Of a DNA stretch of 64,000 nt, positions 27,156-37,471 are shown in pieces. The notes beneath the pieces were generated by a model. It was not told the origin of the DNA and did not search any database. It was given only the letters and a program-made list of their open reading frames with translations. A program made the translations under genes and the position numbers. Origin of the DNA: Streptosporangium amethystogenes (GTDB lineage Bacteria; Actinomycetota; Actinomycetes; Streptosporangiales; Streptosporangiaceae); NCBI RefSeq assembly GCF_000721075.1, contig NZ_JOEQ01000026.1:44589-108588 (forward strand). Direction: 5' to 3'. The first letter of the stretch is position 1; every line of letters begins with the position of its first letter.

Positions 27156-28421
27156 ATGACTTTGCAGGCGCCCAAGGGCACCTTCGACTGGCTCCCACCG
27201 CGTTCGGAGCGGGCACTCGCCGTACGCGAGGCGCTGACCGCGCCCGCCCGCCGGGCGGGTTACGGCTACATCGAGACGCCGGTCTTCGAGGACACCGCGC
27301 TGTTCGTGCGCGGCGTCGGTGAGTCGACGGACATCGTCTCCAAGGAGATGTACACCTTCGAGGACAAGGGCGGGCGCTCCATCACGCTGCGCCCCGAGGG
27401 CACCGCCTCGGTGGTGCGCGCGGTCCTCCAGCACGGCCTGCACAACGGGCAGCTTCCGGTGAAGCTCTGGTACTCGGGCAGCCAGTTCCGCTACGAGCGG
27501 GCACAGAAGGGCCGCTACCGGCACTTCTGGCAGGTCGGCGCCGAGGCGCTGGGCTCCGAGGACCCGGCGCTCGACGCCGAGCTGATCCTGCTGGCCGTCG
27601 ACGGCTACGCCGCACTGGGGCTCACCGGGGTCCGGCTGCTGATCAACACACTGGGCGACAGGGAGTGCCGCCCCGTCTACCGGGCCGCGCTCCAGGACTT
27701 CCTGCGCGGTCTCGACCTCGACGAGCCCACTAGGCAGCGGATCGAGATCAACCCGCTGCGCGTGCTCGACGACAAGCGCCCCGAGGTGCAGGAGCGGCTG
27801 GCCGGCGCGCCGCTGGTCGTCGACCACCTGTGCGGGGCGTGCAAGGCCTATCACGAGGAGGTCCGCTCGCTGCTGACCGCCTCCGGCGTGGCCTACACCG
27901 ATGACCCCCGGCTGGTCCGCGGCCTCGACTACTACACGCGGACCACGTTCGAGTTCGTCCACGACGGGCTCGGCTCCCAGTCCGCGGTCGGCGGCGGAGG
28001 CCGCTACGACGGGCTGAGCGAGATGCTCGGCGGGCCCGCCCTGCCCAGCGTCGGCTGGGCGCTCGGCGTCGACCGTACGGTCCTGGCCATGGAGGCCGAG
28101 GGCCTGTTCCCGGGCGACGGCGAACAGGCGCGCGTGCAGGTGTACGGTGTGCCGCTGGGTGAGGAGGCGCGCCGCCGGATGTTCCTTCTTGTCACCGAGT
28201 TGCGCCGGGCGGGCCTGGCCGCCGACATGTCGTTCGGCGGCAAGGGTGTCAAGGGTGCCATGAAGGGCGCCGACCGCTCGGGGGCGAGCCACGCGGTGAT
28301 CCTCGGCGAGCGTGATATCGCCGCGGGGACCGCGCAGGTCAAGGACCTGGTCAGCGGAGAGCAGGCCGCCGTACCACTCGCTGAGATCGTCATGACGTTG
28401 AAGGAGAGACTGGACAAATGA
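27156..28421 (+). CDS. hisS: Histidyl-tRNA synthetase
   Basis: The 421-residue class II synthetase carries motif 1 region ([11 protein letters not shown] ... [10 protein letters not shown]), motif 2 [10 protein letters not shown] with [16 protein letters not shown], the two histidine-specific motifs ([15 protein letters not shown] and [11 protein letters not shown]) and a C-terminal anticodon-binding domain. It forms a homodimer that charges tRNA-His. It follows the MBL gene by three bases and overlaps aspS in ATGA, so the three genes form one operon. Confidence 0.97.
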   Translation: MTLQAPKGTFDWLPPRSERALAVREALTAPARRAGYGYIETPVFEDTALFVRGVGESTDIVSKEMYTFEDKGGRSITLRPEGTASVVRAVLQHGLHNGQLPVKLWYSGSQFRYERAQKGRYRHFWQVGAEALGSEDPALDAELILLAVDGYAALGLTGVRLLINTLGDRECRPVYRAALQDFLRGLDLDEPTRQRIEINPLRVLDDKRPEVQERLAGAPLVVDHLCGACKAYHEEVRSLLTASGVAYTDDPRLVRGLDYYTRTTFEFVHDGLGSQSAVGGGGRYDGLSEMLGGPALPSVGWALGVDRTVLAMEAEGLFPGDGEQARVQVYGVPLGEEARRRMFLLVTELRRAGLAADMSFGGKGVKGAMKGADRSGASHAVILGERDIAAGTAQVKDLVSGEQAAVPLAEIVMTLKERLDK

Positions 28422-30154
28422 TCCGCACGCACGAAGCGGGATCACTGCGCGAGGAGCACGCCGGGCAGCAGGTGACGCTCGCCGGATGGGTGGGGCGCCG
28501 CCGCGACCACGGCGGCGTGGTCTTCATCGACCTGCGTGACGCCTCCGGCTCCGCCCAGGTGGTCTTTCGCGAGGAGGACGACGCCCACGGCCTGCGCGCC
28601 GAATACTGCGTCAAGGTCGTCGGGCAGGTGCGGGTCCGCCCCGAGGGCAACGAGAACCCCGACCTGCCGACCGGTGCGATCGAGGTCGTCGCCTCCGAGG
28701 TAGAGGTGCTCAGCGAGTCCGCCCCGCTGCCGTTCCCCATTGAAGGCGTGGCCGGTATCTCAGAGGAGGCCAGGCTCAAGTACCGCTACCTCGACATCCG
28801 CCGCCATCAGGTCGCGCACGCCATGCGCACCCGTTCCAAGGCCACCTACCTCGCCCACGAGGTGATGAACGAGCACGGGTTCGTCTACGTCGAGACCCCG
28901 ACGCTGACCCGTTCGACCCCCGAGGGCGCCCGCGACTTCCTCGTCCCGGTCCGGCTCCAGCCGGGTAGCTGGTACGCCCTGCCCCAGTCGCCCCAGCTGT
29001 TCAAGCAGCTTCTCCAGGTCGCCGGGCTTGAGCGCTACTACCAGCTCGCCAAGTGCTACCGCGACGAGGACCTGCGCGCAGACCGGCAGCCGGAGTTCAC
29101 CCAGATCGACATCGAGATGTCCTTCGTGGACCAGGACGACGTCATCGCCCTGGGCGAGGCGTTGATCGGGCGTATCTGGAAGGAGACGGCCGACTACGAC
29201 CTGCCGGTGCCGCTGCCCCGGATGACCTATCGCGACGCCATGGCCCGTTACGGCTCCGACAAGCCCGACCTGCGTTTCGGCCAGGAACTCGTCGAGATGA
29301 CGGAGTTCTTCGCCGACACCACCTTCCGCGTGTTCCAGGCGCCGTACGTGGGCGCGGTGGTCATGCCGGGCGGTGCCTCACAGACCCGCAAGGAACTGGA
29401 CGGCTGGCAGGAGTGGGCCAGGTCGCGCGGCGCCAAGGGCCTGGCCTACGTGCTCGTCGGCTCCGACGGCACGCTCGGCGGGCCCGTCGCCAAGAACCTG
29501 TCGGAGACCGAGGCGGCCGGCCTTGCCGCCAAGGTGGGTGCCGAGCCCGGTGACGCGATCTTCTTCGCGGCCGGTGCGGCCTCCGCCTCCCGCGACCTGC
29601 TCGGCGCGGCCCGGCTGGAGATCGGCCGCCGCTGCGACCTGATCGACGAGTCGGTGTGGAACTTCCTGTGGATCGTCGACGCCCCCATGTTCGAGGAGGA
29701 CGGCGAGGGCGGCTGGACCGCGGTGCACCACCCCTTCACCGGTCCCAAGCCCGAGTGGGCGGACAACTTCCAGGACCACCCCGGCGAGGCCCTGGCCTAC
29801 GCCTACGACATGGTCTGCAACGGTATGGAGATCGGTGGCGGCTCGATCCGGATCCACCGTGCCGAGATGCAGCAGCGCGTCTTCGACGTGCTCGGCATCT
29901 CCAAGGAGGAGGCGGAGAACAAGTTCGGCTTCCTGCTGGAGGCGTTCAAGTACGGCCCGCCGCCGCACGGCGGCATCGCCTACGGCTGGGACCGGATCTG
30001 CATGCTCCTGGCGAGAGGTGACTCCATCCGCGACGTCATCGCCTTCCCGAAGACGGCCTCGGGCTTCGACCCGCTGACCGGCGCGCCCACCCCGATCACG
30101 GCGGAGCAGCGCAAGGAGGCTGGCGTCGACAGCAGGCCCAAGGCCGGCGCCTGA
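28418..30154 (+). CDS. aspS: Aspartyl-tRNA synthetase, bacterial type
   Basis: The 578-residue class IIb synthetase has an N-terminal OB-fold anticodon domain with [20 protein letters not shown]. Motif 2 is seen as [20 protein letters not shown], the bacterial GAD insertion lies in the middle (about residues 290-410), and motif 3 is the [13 protein letters not shown] region near the end. The length and GAD domain mark it as the long bacterial form; whether it also charges tRNA-Asn cannot be decided here. ATG overlaps the hisS stop. A strong terminator follows. Confidence 0.97.
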   Translation: MIRTHEAGSLREEHAGQQVTLAGWVGRRRDHGGVVFIDLRDASGSAQVVFREEDDAHGLRAEYCVKVVGQVRVRPEGNENPDLPTGAIEVVASEVEVLSESAPLPFPIEGVAGISEEARLKYRYLDIRRHQVAHAMRTRSKATYLAHEVMNEHGFVYVETPTLTRSTPEGARDFLVPVRLQPGSWYALPQSPQLFKQLLQVAGLERYYQLAKCYRDEDLRADRQPEFTQIDIEMSFVDQDDVIALGEALIGRIWKETADYDLPVPLPRMTYRDAMARYGSDKPDLRFGQELVEMTEFFADTTFRVFQAPYVGAVVMPGGASQTRKELDGWQEWARSRGAKGLAYVLVGSDGTLGGPVAKNLSETEAAGLAAKVGAEPGDAIFFAAGAASASRDLLGAARLEIGRRCDLIDESVWNFLWIVDAPMFEEDGEGGWTAVHHPFTGPKPEWADNFQDHPGEALAYAYDMVCNGMEIGGGSIRIHRAEMQQRVFDVLGISKEEAENKFGFLLEAFKYGPPPHGGIAYGWDRICMLLARGDSIRDVIAFPKTASGFDPLTGAPTPITAEQRKEAGVDSRPKAGA

Positions 30155-30178
30155 TCCGAGATCCGCACCAGGAGTGAC

Positions 30179-30212
30179 CGAGGGCCCCCGGAAGCCGTTC
30201 CGGGGGCCCTCG
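30179..30212 (+). terminator. Terminator after aspS
   Basis: A perfect 15-base stem (CGAGGGCCCCCGGAA with its complement) and loop GCCG lie 24 bases beyond the aspS stop. There is no T tract on the plus strand. Confidence 0.75.
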
Positions 30213-30416
30213 GTGTGCCCGGGGCAGGTGCCGGCCCCGGTGACGCTCTCCGCGGGCCTGCCGGGTACCCCGCGCGGCCTGGCACAGGGGCCGGGCCTTA
30301 CCCGGCCGCTCCGCCCGGCCGCTCCGCCCGGCCGCGCCGCTCAGCGGTCCCACGGCGGCACGAGGAGCGTGGCCGGGCGGAGCGGCCTCACCCCGAGTCG
30401 TACGGGGCTGATACCG
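30213..30416. other. GC-rich non-coding stretch between convergent genes
   Basis: The gap between aspS and the convergent cyclophilin gene runs from 30155 to 30482 (328 bases) and holds two terminator hairpins. Between them is a GC-rich stretch with short tandem units, such as repeated CCGCTCCGCCCGG at about 30303-30334. Short open frames here have no recognisable content and look like chance. Confidence 0.6.
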
Positions 30417-30456
30417 CGAGACGCCCCGGTGGTCGGATGACCACCGGGGCGTCTCG
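30417..30456 (-). terminator. Terminator after the second cyclophilin gene
   Basis: A perfect 18-base stem (left arm CGAGACGCCCCGGTGGTC at 30417-30434, complement at 30439-30456) with loop GGAT lies 27 bases past the stop of the minus-strand gene ending at 30483. It could stop read-through from either side. Confidence 0.8.
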
Positions 30457-30482
30457 CGGGCGGCGGGCCGCCGTGGATCCGG

Positions 30483-31373
30483 CTAGGAGAGCCGTACGGT
30501 CTTAATGATCACGGGGATCTTGGGAGCGTTGGAGCCGCCGTCACCGGTGATGTCGTCGGGGTTGGTGATCCAGCCGCCCTTGTAGATCTTGTCGAGGATC
30601 TCCATGCCCTGGGAGACCACGCCGAAGGGGGTGTAGGCCTTCTCCACCTGGTCGGTCTCGTCGGACAGCGAGATCCAGAACTGGCTGCCGTTCTGGTTGA
30701 CGGCGTCGATCGCCTGGGCCACCGCGACCGTGCCCTTGGTGTACGGTATCCCGCCGAGGTTCTCGCTGTCGTAGATGTAGCCCGAACTGCCCTGACCGTC
30801 GGTGGGGTTCTTGCCGTCGGCCTTGGCCTGAGGGTCACCGCACTGCAGCAGGCCCAGACCGGAGTTCTCCAGGGTGGCCAGGCGGTGGCACCTGGTGTTG
30901 TCGAAGAAGTGCTTCTTGGCCAGGAAGGCGAAGGAGTTGACCGTGCAGGGGGCCTGCGCGGTCGCCAGGTCGATCACGACGTCACCGTGGTTGGTGGTGA
31001 TCGTCATGGTCTTCAACTTCAGGTTGGGCTTGGCCGGCGGCCTGCCCACGTTCTTCATCGGACTGCCGCTGGTGTCCTTGCGGTAGGAACAGGTCGTGTC
31101 GGCCAGGGCGGCCGTGTTGCTCGGCTCGGGCGTCGCGACGGGGTCCTCGGACGGTGTGCTGCTCGCGTCGGGTGTCGCGACGGCCTGGACGTTCTTGTCG
31201 TCACCTCCGAGGAGCCTCACCCCGGCGAACAGGCCTCCCGCGACGACGACCACCGCGATGACCGCTCCGATGACGGCGTTCCGCTTCGACGTGCTCTTCT
31301 GCTGCTCAGCACGTTTCGCCTGCCGTTCCTTGTGCTCCCGAGCCAATTGGCTCTGGCGGTCCTCGGCGCTCAC
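30483..31373 (-). CDS. Second membrane-anchored cyclophilin-type peptidyl-prolyl isomerase
   Basis: The 296-residue protein has the same layout as the one at 25410-26276: charged start (MSAEDRQSQLAREHKERQAK), one membrane helix (about 34-53, VIGAVIAVVVVAGGLFAGV), low-complexity linker, and an external cyclophilin domain with GDVVIDL, CHRLA, LQCGDP, NGSQFWISL and TPFGVVSQGMEILDKI. It keeps the catalytic arginine and the cysteine pair. GGAGG lies eight bases before the GTG start. The N-terminal REH-x-ERQ-K pattern is shared by both copies, so they are likely an old duplication now split by hisS-aspS. Confidence 0.92.
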   Translation of the reverse strand: MSAEDRQSQLAREHKERQAKRAEQQKSTSKRNAVIGAVIAVVVVAGGLFAGVRLLGGDDKNVQAVATPDASSTPSEDPVATPEPSNTAALADTTCSYRKDTSGSPMKNVGRPPAKPNLKLKTMTITTNHGDVVIDLATAQAPCTVNSFAFLAKKHFFDNTRCHRLATLENSGLGLLQCGDPQAKADGKNPTDGQGSSGYIYDSENLGGIPYTKGTVAVAQAIDAVNQNGSQFWISLSDETDQVEKAYTPFGVVSQGMEILDKIYKGGWITNPDDITGDGGSNAPKIPVIIKTVRLS

Positions 31374-31575
31374 CGCTATGTCCTCCAGGATTACTGTTAC
31401 ATGACTTACGGACTGGCGGAAAGCGTACCGGCCCTAAGGTGTGCTGCACGTAAGTGGCGGAATTCGCTAGATGGGGACAGAGGGGAAAGACCGGGATCTC
31501 TTCACGCTCTCCATAACTTGTTCATGGTGGGATCCGTACTTGCTGATGACGAGCCACGCACCACCGGAGCGCTCC

Positions 31576-32037
31576 ATGTTCGACGAGATCCTCGGTCTAC
31601 CCCTCCACCCCCTGGTCGTCCACGCCGCCGTGGTCCTGACCCCGCTCCTGGCGGTGCTCGCCGCCGGGTACGCGCTGCTGCCCCGTACCCGGCCCGCCCT
31701 CACCTGGGCGGTGGTCGGGCTCGCCCCGATCGTGCCGGTGAGCGTCTTCGTGGCACGGGAGAGCGGGGAGTCGCTGGAGGAGGGCCGTTTCGCCTCCGCG
31801 GGCGGGCGGGTCGGTGAACGCATAGCCGAGCACGCGAGCTTCAGTATCCCCCTGCTGCTCGTCACCCTCGCCCTCGGGGTGATGTCGCTGGCTCTCGTCC
31901 ACGTCTCGCGCGGTGACCGGTTCGGCCATCAGGTGGGGCTGGCCGTCTCGGCGCTGACCGTGGTCCTGGCCGCCGTCGCGCTCTACTACGTGGTGCGGGC
32001 CGGGCACAGCGGGGCCGTCACCGTCTGGGGGAACTGA
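31576..32037 (+). CDS. DUF2231 small membrane protein
   Basis: The ATG at 31576, six bases after GGAG, gives 153 residues starting [20 protein letters not shown]. The G-x-P-x-HP-x-VVH pattern at the N terminus followed by four membrane helices is the DUF2231 signature, found in predicted redox- or haem-related membrane proteins of unknown function. The frame is open upstream from 31471, but that extension shows no conserved features. It is divergent from the cyclophilin gene (202-base gap) and lies 31 bases before rarA. Confidence 0.8.
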   Translation: MFDEILGLPLHPLVVHAAVVLTPLLAVLAAGYALLPRTRPALTWAVVGLAPIVPVSVFVARESGESLEEGRFASAGGRVGERIAEHASFSIPLLLVTLALGVMSLALVHVSRGDRFGHQVGLAVSALTVVLAAVALYYVVRAGHSGAVTVWGN

Positions 32038-32055
32038 GGCGCAGCCGGGCAGCGG

Positions 32056-32069
32056 TACTGTCTCAGGAG
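32056..32069 (+). promoter_or_regulatory. Possible promoter for leaderless rarA mRNA
   Basis: TACTGT at 32056-32061 fits the TANNNT -10 form and lies seven bases before the rarA GTG. Initiation at the usual distance would fall on or next to the start codon. The purine stretch AGGA directly abuts the GTG, too close to act as a normal ribosome site. No good -35 is seen. Confidence 0.45.
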
Positions 32070-33379
32070 TGGACAGCCTGTTCGATTCGGCGGCGGAGGA
32101 GGCCCATCGCGGCCAAGAGCCCCTGGCGGTGCGGATGCGCCCCAGGAGCCTGGACGAGGTGATCGGCCAGCGGCACCTGCTGGGCCCCGGTACGCCGCTG
32201 CGCCGCCTCGTCGAGGCCGAGGCGGCGATGTCGCTCTTCCTCTGGGGTCCGCCGGGAACCGGCAAGACCACCCTCGCCTACGTGGTGGCGGGCGTCACCA
32301 AACGCCGCTTCGTGGAGGTCTCCGCGGTGTCGGCGGGCGTCAAGGAGGTCCGCGCGGCCATCGAGCAGGCCCGGCGAGAGCTGGGCATGTCCGGTCGCCA
32401 GACCGTGCTGTTCGTCGACGAGGTGCACCGTTTCAACAAGGCGCAGCAGGACGCCCTGCTGCCCGCCGTGGAGAACCGCTGGGTCACCTTCATCGGCGCC
32501 ACCACGGAGAACCCCTTCTTCTCCGTCATCTCGCCCCTGCTGTCGCGCTCGCTGCTGCTGACCCTGGAGTCGCTGTCGGAAGACGACATCCGGGTGGTGC
32601 TGGAGCGCGCGGTCGCCGACCCGCGCGGCCTGGAGGGAAGGGTACGCCTGGCGCCCGAGGCCGCCGAGCATCTGGTGCGGCTGGCCGGCGGCGACGCCCG
32701 CAGGTCGCTCACCTACCTGGAGGCCGCCGCACTGATCGCCGACGGCGAGGTCACCGTCGAGGTGGTGGAGCGGGCGGTGGACAAGGCCGCCGTGCGCTAC
32801 GACCGTCAAGGCGACCAGCACTACGACGTGATCAGCGGTTTCATCAAGAGCATGCGGGGCTCCGACGCCGACGCCGCGCTGCACTACCTCGCCCGGATGG
32901 TCGAGGCGGGTGAGGACCCCCGGTTCATCGCCCGCAGAATCGTCATCTTCGCCTCCGAGGACGTCGGCATGGCCGACCCCACCTGCCTGCAGGTCGCGGT
33001 GGCCGCGGCCCAGGCGGTGGAGTTCATCGGCCTGCCGGAGGGGCGGCTCAACCTGGCCCAGGCGGTCATCCACTGCGCGCTGGCCCCCAAGTCCAACGCG
33101 GTGATCAATGCCATCGGCGCGGCCTCCGAGGACGTGCGGCGCGGCAACATCGGCCATGTCCCCGACCATCTGCGTGACGCCCACTATCCGGGGGCCAAGA
33201 AGCTCGGCCACGGCAAGGGCTACAAGTACCCCCACGACTTCGAGCACGGCCTGGTCCGTCAGGAGTACGCGCCCGAGGAGCTCAGGGACCGGCGCTACTA
33301 CCGCCCCACCCGGCACGGCGCCGAGGCGGGCTTCGCCGACCGCTGGTCCAGGATCCGCACCTTCCTGCGCGGGGAGTGA
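32069..33379 (+). CDS. rarA: Replication-associated recombination AAA+ ATPase RarA
   Basis: The 436-residue protein is of the RarA/MgsA (Mgs1/WRNIP1) family that acts at stalled replication forks. Walker A is GPPGTGKT (residues 60-67), Walker [21 protein letters not shown], and sensor 1 [10 protein letters not shown]. The C-terminal tetramerisation region has [26 protein letters not shown], and the family-typical end includes [20 protein letters not shown]. It was formerly called recombination factor protein. Its 3' end is overlapped on the other strand by a truncated regulator remnant. Confidence 0.93.
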   Translation: MDSLFDSAAEEAHRGQEPLAVRMRPRSLDEVIGQRHLLGPGTPLRRLVEAEAAMSLFLWGPPGTGKTTLAYVVAGVTKRRFVEVSAVSAGVKEVRAAIEQARRELGMSGRQTVLFVDEVHRFNKAQQDALLPAVENRWVTFIGATTENPFFSVISPLLSRSLLLTLESLSEDDIRVVLERAVADPRGLEGRVRLAPEAAEHLVRLAGGDARRSLTYLEAAALIADGEVTVEVVERAVDKAAVRYDRQGDQHYDVISGFIKSMRGSDADAALHYLARMVEAGEDPRFIARRIVIFASEDVGMADPTCLQVAVAAAQAVEFIGLPEGRLNLAQAVIHCALAPKSNAVINAIGAASEDVRRGNIGHVPDHLRDAHYPGAKKLGHGKGYKYPHDFEHGLVRQEYAPEELRDRRYYRPTRHGAEAGFADRWSRIRTFLRGE

Positions 33380-33750
33380 CCCCGGCCGGGCCGTGCCCGG
33401 CCGGCCAGATCGAACAGGGCCTCGGCACGCGAGCGGTCGGCGTCGAGGTGGGTGAACACGTTGACGCCCAGGTAGAAGGTGATCGTCGCGTGGGCCAGGT
33501 CGCGGGGCGGCATCAGCCTGGCCAGCGGTGAGCCGCCGATGACCCGTTCCAGCGTCTGTTCGACGAAGTCGATCCACGGCTCCGAGCGTTTGACGATCTC
33601 CTTCTTCAACTCTGGCCTGGCGATGCTCGCGCCGACGAGTTCGGAGAAGAGCGTGATGTGACCGCCTTCCAGGTCGGCCCGGTGCAGGAGACCCTCGGGG
33701 CTGCGAGTGCCGGCCGCGGAGGACCATCCCGGGGAACCGCGCCGGATCAC
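33298..33750 (-). pseudogene. TetR-family regulator, C-terminal remnant
   Basis: Residues about 20-119 of this frame (roughly 33394-33693) read as the ligand-binding half of a TetR/AcrR regulator, for example EGGHITLFSELVGASIARPE, EPWIDFVEQTLERVIGGSPL and ITFYLGVNVFTHLDADRSRA. The DNA-binding helix-turn-helix half that should precede it is missing. The sequence upstream (MIRRGSPGWSSAAGTRSPEG) is unrelated, and the homology ends abruptly near 33695. Its C-terminal end runs into and overlaps rarA. No plausible start is seen, so I call it a dead fragment. Confidence 0.7.
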
Positions 33751-33967
33751 CTACGAGTACACGGACGGACAGGCGTTCCAGGGCGTGGCCGCGATCGCGC
33801 ACGTCCTTACCCACATCAACCTCGGCTGGGCGCCGGCCGGCTGGACTCTCATGATCCCCGGGATCGACCGGTTCGCGCAGCTGTGCGCGGACGCCTTCGG
33901 TTTCGGCCCGCGGACCGTGCGGCTTCCGGGCGGGATGGAGGGCGGTCCGAGTCCGGAGACGCGGTGA
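33707..33967 (+). pseudogene. C-terminal remnant of a divergent partner gene (possibly DCC/DUF393-like)
   Basis: The frame reads DGQAFQGVAAIAHVLTHINL, GWAPAGWTLMIPGIDRFAQL and then CADAFGFGPRTV before a short disordered tail. This looks like the C-terminal part of a small conserved protein. It recalls the end of DCC-family (DUF393) thiol-disulfide oxidoreductases, but the N-terminal CxxC segment is absent, so the family is a weak guess. It begins at the same breakpoint at which the TetR remnant on the other strand stops, suggesting that one deletion removed both N-terminal halves. Confidence 0.4.
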
Positions 33968-34143
33968 TCCCGGCTCCCGGAACGCGGGCCGTCCCGAGTC
34001 ACGCCACCCCGACCTGATCCGATCCGACCCGGAGGCATGAGCCGGCGGCGCGCGGTAAGTGAGGAGAGTGATATCGGGCACGATAGAGTTTGCCAATCCA
34101 CCCGACCATGGCCGGGGTCACCTATGAGGGGACGGGTCCGCAC
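33968..34143. other. Gap between the decay zone and the alaS cluster
   Basis: I see no gene in this part of the rarA-DUF948 interval, which as a whole (33380-34143) holds only the two fragments listed. The hexamer TAGAGT at about 34084 could be a -10 box for the DUF948-alaS unit. Confidence 0.4.
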
Positions 34144-34536
34144 ATGCTTACCGCAGGAGAGGTCGCGGGGTTGATCGTCGCGATGGCCTGGGCGATCCTG
34201 GTCTGTTTCATGGCCGTCGTCATGGTCAGGCTGGCTCGCCTGCTCACCGAGACCACCAAGATGGTCTCCCAGCTGGGCGACCGCGTCGTGCCGCTGCTGG
34301 AGGACGTGTCGGCCGCCGTCGGCGAGACCAACCGCCAGCTGGTCGCCATCGAGGCGATCACCAGGGACGTCAAGCAGGTCAGCGGGCACGTGGCCAAGGT
34401 CAGCGACGTCACCCAGAACCTGGTCACCGGGCCGCTGATCAAGGTCGCGGCCCTCACCCACGGCGTCCGCCGGGCCGTGGGCGCCCGCAGGCGCGCCAGG
34501 CCCGCCGCGCAGGCGCTGGAAAGGCGGCGGAGATGA
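34144..34536 (+). CDS. DUF948 membrane-anchored coiled-coil protein
   Basis: The 130-residue product has an N-terminal membrane helix (VAGLIVAMAWAILVCFMAVVMV). An amphipathic helical region follows with spaced hydrophobics (LLTETTKMVSQLGDRVVPLL ... VKQVSGHVAKVSDVTQNLV), the DUF948 pattern related to B. subtilis YtxG-like proteins. A basic tail closes it. I start at ATG 34144; the frame is open from 34090. Its stop overlaps the next gene in ATGA. This gene and the next are regularly found just upstream of alaS in actinobacteria; their role is unknown. Confidence 0.78.
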   Translation: MLTAGEVAGLIVAMAWAILVCFMAVVMVRLARLLTETTKMVSQLGDRVVPLLEDVSAAVGETNRQLVAIEAITRDVKQVSGHVAKVSDVTQNLVTGPLIKVAALTHGVRRAVGARRRARPAAQALERRRR

Positions 34537-34787
34537 TCCGCAGGCTGTTCTACATGGGCCTGGGCGCGTTCGGCGCGCTGTGGGTCATGCGTAGGCTTCA
34601 GGCACTGCACCCGAACCACCTGGCCCGTCGGGCCGTTCGGAACGCAGGCGGGGTCCTGGAGCAGGCGCGGGATCTCGCGGAGGACGCCCTGCGAGGTGCG
34701 GCCGAGCGGGAAACCGAGTTGCGATCCAGGTTCGGGCTCGACACTGTGGAAGACCCCTATCACTCCAACGTAAAGGATGGCCGCTGA
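34533..34787 (+). CDS. Small membrane-associated protein upstream of alaS
   Basis: The 84-residue product has one short N-terminal hydrophobic segment ([18 protein letters not shown]) and a charged helical remainder with [21 protein letters not shown] recognise no domain with a known function. It overlaps the DUF948 gene by four bases and ends one base before the alaS ATG, so the three genes must share a transcript. A structural role at the membrane together with the DUF948 protein is possible but unproven. Confidence 0.75.
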   Translation: MIRRLFYMGLGAFGALWVMRRLQALHPNHLARRAVRNAGGVLEQARDLAEDALRGAAERETELRSRFGLDTVEDPYHSNVKDGR

Positions 34788-34788
34788 C

Positions 34789-37461
34789 ATGGAGTCGGCA
34801 GAGATCGCCCGCCGCTTCCTGCGCTTCTTCGAGGAGCGTGGGCACACCGTTGTGCCCTCGGCCAGCCTCATCGCCGAGGACCCGACGCTGCTTCTGGTCA
34901 ACGCGGGCATGGTGCCTTTCAAGCCCTACTTCCTGGGCCAGCAGAAGCCGCCCTACAAGCGGGCCACCAGCGCGCAGAAGGTCGTGCGGACCCTCGACAT
35001 CGACGAGGTCGGCAAGACGACCAGGCACGCCAGCTTCTTCCAGATGCTCGGCAACTTCTCCTTCGGCGACTACTTCAAGGAGCAGGCGATCCCGTTCGCC
35101 TGGGAGCTGCTGACCAAGCCCGAGTCCGAGGGCGGGTTCGGCTTCCCCGAGGACCGCCTCTGGGTCACCGTCTATCTCGACGACGACGAGGCCGCCGACA
35201 TCTGGCACCGGAAGGCCGGCGTGCCGCTGGAGCGCATCCAGCGCCGTGACCTGGCGGACAACTACTGGCACATGGGCGTGCCGGGTCCCGGCGGGCCGTG
35301 CAGCGAGATCTACTACGACCGCGGTGCCGAGTACGGGCGCGAGGGCGGCCCGATCGTCGACGAGAACCGCTACCTCGAGGTGTGGAACAACGTCTTCATG
35401 CAGTTCCAGCTCGGTGCGGTCCGCAGCAAGACCGACTTCGACATCGCCGGTGAGCTGCCGGCCAAGAGCGTCGACACGGGCATGGGCCTGGAGCGCATGG
35501 CGGCGATCCTGCAGGGCGTCGACAACATCTACGAGATCGACACCACGTACAAGATCCTTGACCGTGCCGCGGAGCTCACCAGGACACGCTACGGCCGCGA
35601 CGAGCGCGCCGACGTGTCGCTGCGGGTCGTCGCCGACCACGTCAGGACCGGCGTGATGCTCGTGGCCGACGGGGTGCTGCCCTCCAACGAGGGCAGGGGA
35701 TACGTGCTCCGGCGCATCCTGCGCCGCGCCATCCGTAACCTGCGCCTGCTCGGTGCGGGCGAGGAGCGCTACATGCACGAGCTCACCGCGGTGACCGTCG
35801 ATGTCATGGGCCAGCAGTACGCGGAGCTCAAGGCCGACGCCCCGCAGATCCACGGCGTCATCGACGCGGAGGAGGGGTCCTTCCTCGGTACTCTGCGCAC
35901 CGGAACCGCGATCTTCGACGTGGCGGCCGAGGAGACCAAGCGCAAGGGGCAGGGCACGCTCGCGGCCGACCAGGCCTTCCAGCTCCACGACACCTACGGG
36001 TTCCCGATCGACCTGACCCTGGAGATGGCCTCCGAGCAGGGGCTGCAGGTCGACGAGGAGGGCTTCCGCCGGCTGATGAAGGAGCAGCGCGACCGGGCCA
36101 AGGCCGACGCCGCCTCCAAGAAGACCGGCAACGCCGACATCTCGGTCTTCGGCCAGCTCCTGGAGAAGGCCGGCAAGGTCGAGTTCCTCGGCTACGACCA
36201 CGTGACGGCCGAGGCCGAGGTCGCCGGCCTCCTCGTCGACGGTGCCTCCGTCGCCGCGGCGGGCGCGGGCACGACGGTCGAGGTCGTGCTGAGCCGCACC
36301 CCGTTCTACGCCGAAGGGGGCGGCCAGCTCTCCGACCAGGGCCTCATCCGCACCGGCGGGGCCGAGGTGGAGATCGTGGACGTGCAGTCCCCGGTGGCCG
36401 GCCTCGTCGTGCACCGGGGCAAGGTCCGCACCGGGGAGATCCGGGTGGGCGAGACGGCCCAGGCCGAGATCGACGTCGAGCGACGCCGGGCCATCTCCCG
36501 CAGCCACACCGCCACCCACCTGGTGCACCGGGGCTTCCGCAACGCGCTGGGCGAGACCGCGGCGCAGGCCGGTTCCGAGAACTCGCCGGGTCGTTTCCGC
36601 TTCGACTTCACCGCCGCTGGCGCCGTGCCGCCCAGCGTGTTGCGCGACGTCGAGGACGAGGTCAATGCGGTCCTGATCAACGACCTGCGGGTCAACGCCT
36701 TCCACACCTCCCAGGCCGAGGCCCGCGCGATGGGCGCGCTGGCCCTGTTCGGTGAGAAGTACGGCGACACCGTCCGCATCGTCGAGGTCGGCGAGTACTC
36801 CCGCGAGCTCTGCGGTGGCACCCACGTCGCCAGCTCAGGGCAGCTGGGCCTGGTCAAGGTGCTGGGTGAGGCCTCGATCGGTGCGGGTGTGCGCCGCGTG
36901 GAGGCCCTGGTCGGCCTCGACGCGTTCCGCTTCCTGGCCAGGGAGAGCGTGCTCGTCGCCCAGTTGTCGGAGCAGCTCAAGGCCCGCAGGGAAGAGCTCC
37001 CCGAACGCGTCGAGGGCATCGTCACCCGGTTGCGCTCCGCGGAGAAGGAACTGGCCACGTTGCGCTCGGCCCAGGCGCTCGCCGGTGCGGGGGAGATGGC
37101 GGAAAACGCCCGTGATCTGCATGGAGTCTCCGTTGTGACGCACCGTGCGCCTGATGGAACATCCCCTGATGATCTGCGTAAACTCGCACTTGACGTGCGC
37201 GGCCGGTTCCCGAGCGACCGCGCCGCGGTCGTCGTCGTCGCCGGTGTCCCCAACGACCGGCCGGTCGTCGTGGCCGCGGTCAACGAGGTGGGACGCGACC
37301 GGGGTCTGAAGGCGGGCCGCCTGGTCGGCGTCGCTGCGAAGGCACTCGGAGGTGGCGGTGGCGGCAAGGATGACGTCGCTCAGGGAGGCGGTGTGCGTCC
37401 CGAGGCGATCGACGAGGCACTCGCGGCCGTCGAGCAGGCGATCACGCAGACGCTCACCTGA
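34789..37461 (+). CDS. alaS: Alanyl-tRNA synthetase
   Basis: The 890-residue enzyme has the class II catalytic domain ([51 protein letters not shown]) and a tRNA-recognition domain. The editing domain carries the zinc ligands H573 and H577 in HTATHLVH and C675/H679 in CGGTH. The C-terminal C-Ala domain includes the glycine-rich [15 protein letters not shown] start at ATG 34789 ([10 protein letters not shown]), after AAAGGA; an ATG four codons earlier would overlap the upstream gene. Confidence 0.97.
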   Translation: MESAEIARRFLRFFEERGHTVVPSASLIAEDPTLLLVNAGMVPFKPYFLGQQKPPYKRATSAQKVVRTLDIDEVGKTTRHASFFQMLGNFSFGDYFKEQAIPFAWELLTKPESEGGFGFPEDRLWVTVYLDDDEAADIWHRKAGVPLERIQRRDLADNYWHMGVPGPGGPCSEIYYDRGAEYGREGGPIVDENRYLEVWNNVFMQFQLGAVRSKTDFDIAGELPAKSVDTGMGLERMAAILQGVDNIYEIDTTYKILDRAAELTRTRYGRDERADVSLRVVADHVRTGVMLVADGVLPSNEGRGYVLRRILRRAIRNLRLLGAGEERYMHELTAVTVDVMGQQYAELKADAPQIHGVIDAEEGSFLGTLRTGTAIFDVAAEETKRKGQGTLAADQAFQLHDTYGFPIDLTLEMASEQGLQVDEEGFRRLMKEQRDRAKADAASKKTGNADISVFGQLLEKAGKVEFLGYDHVTAEAEVAGLLVDGASVAAAGAGTTVEVVLSRTPFYAEGGGQLSDQGLIRTGGAEVEIVDVQSPVAGLVVHRGKVRTGEIRVGETAQAEIDVERRRAISRSHTATHLVHRGFRNALGETAAQAGSENSPGRFRFDFTAAGAVPPSVLRDVEDEVNAVLINDLRVNAFHTSQAEARAMGALALFGEKYGDTVRIVEVGEYSRELCGGTHVASSGQLGLVKVLGEASIGAGVRRVEALVGLDAFRFLARESVLVAQLSEQLKARREELPERVEGIVTRLRSAEKELATLRSAQALAGAGEMAENARDLHGVSVVTHRAPDGTSPDDLRKLALDVRGRFPSDRAAVVVVAGVPNDRPVVVAAVNEVGRDRGLKAGRLVGVAAKALGGGGGGKDDVAQGGGVRPEAIDEALAAVEQAITQTLT

Positions 37462-37471
37462 TGGGGAACGA

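Noticed and set aside
26382..28445. 687-codon minus-strand frame opposite the MBL gene and hisS
   Set aside because: Antisense to two conserved genes and without domain content.
30174..30505. Short plus-strand frames in the aspS-cyclophilin gap
   Set aside because: They run through two terminator hairpins and a GC-rich repeat-like stretch; no start signal or homology visible.
34585..36825. 746-codon minus-strand frame opposite alaS
   Set aside because: Shadow of alaS; composition typical of antisense high-GC frames.
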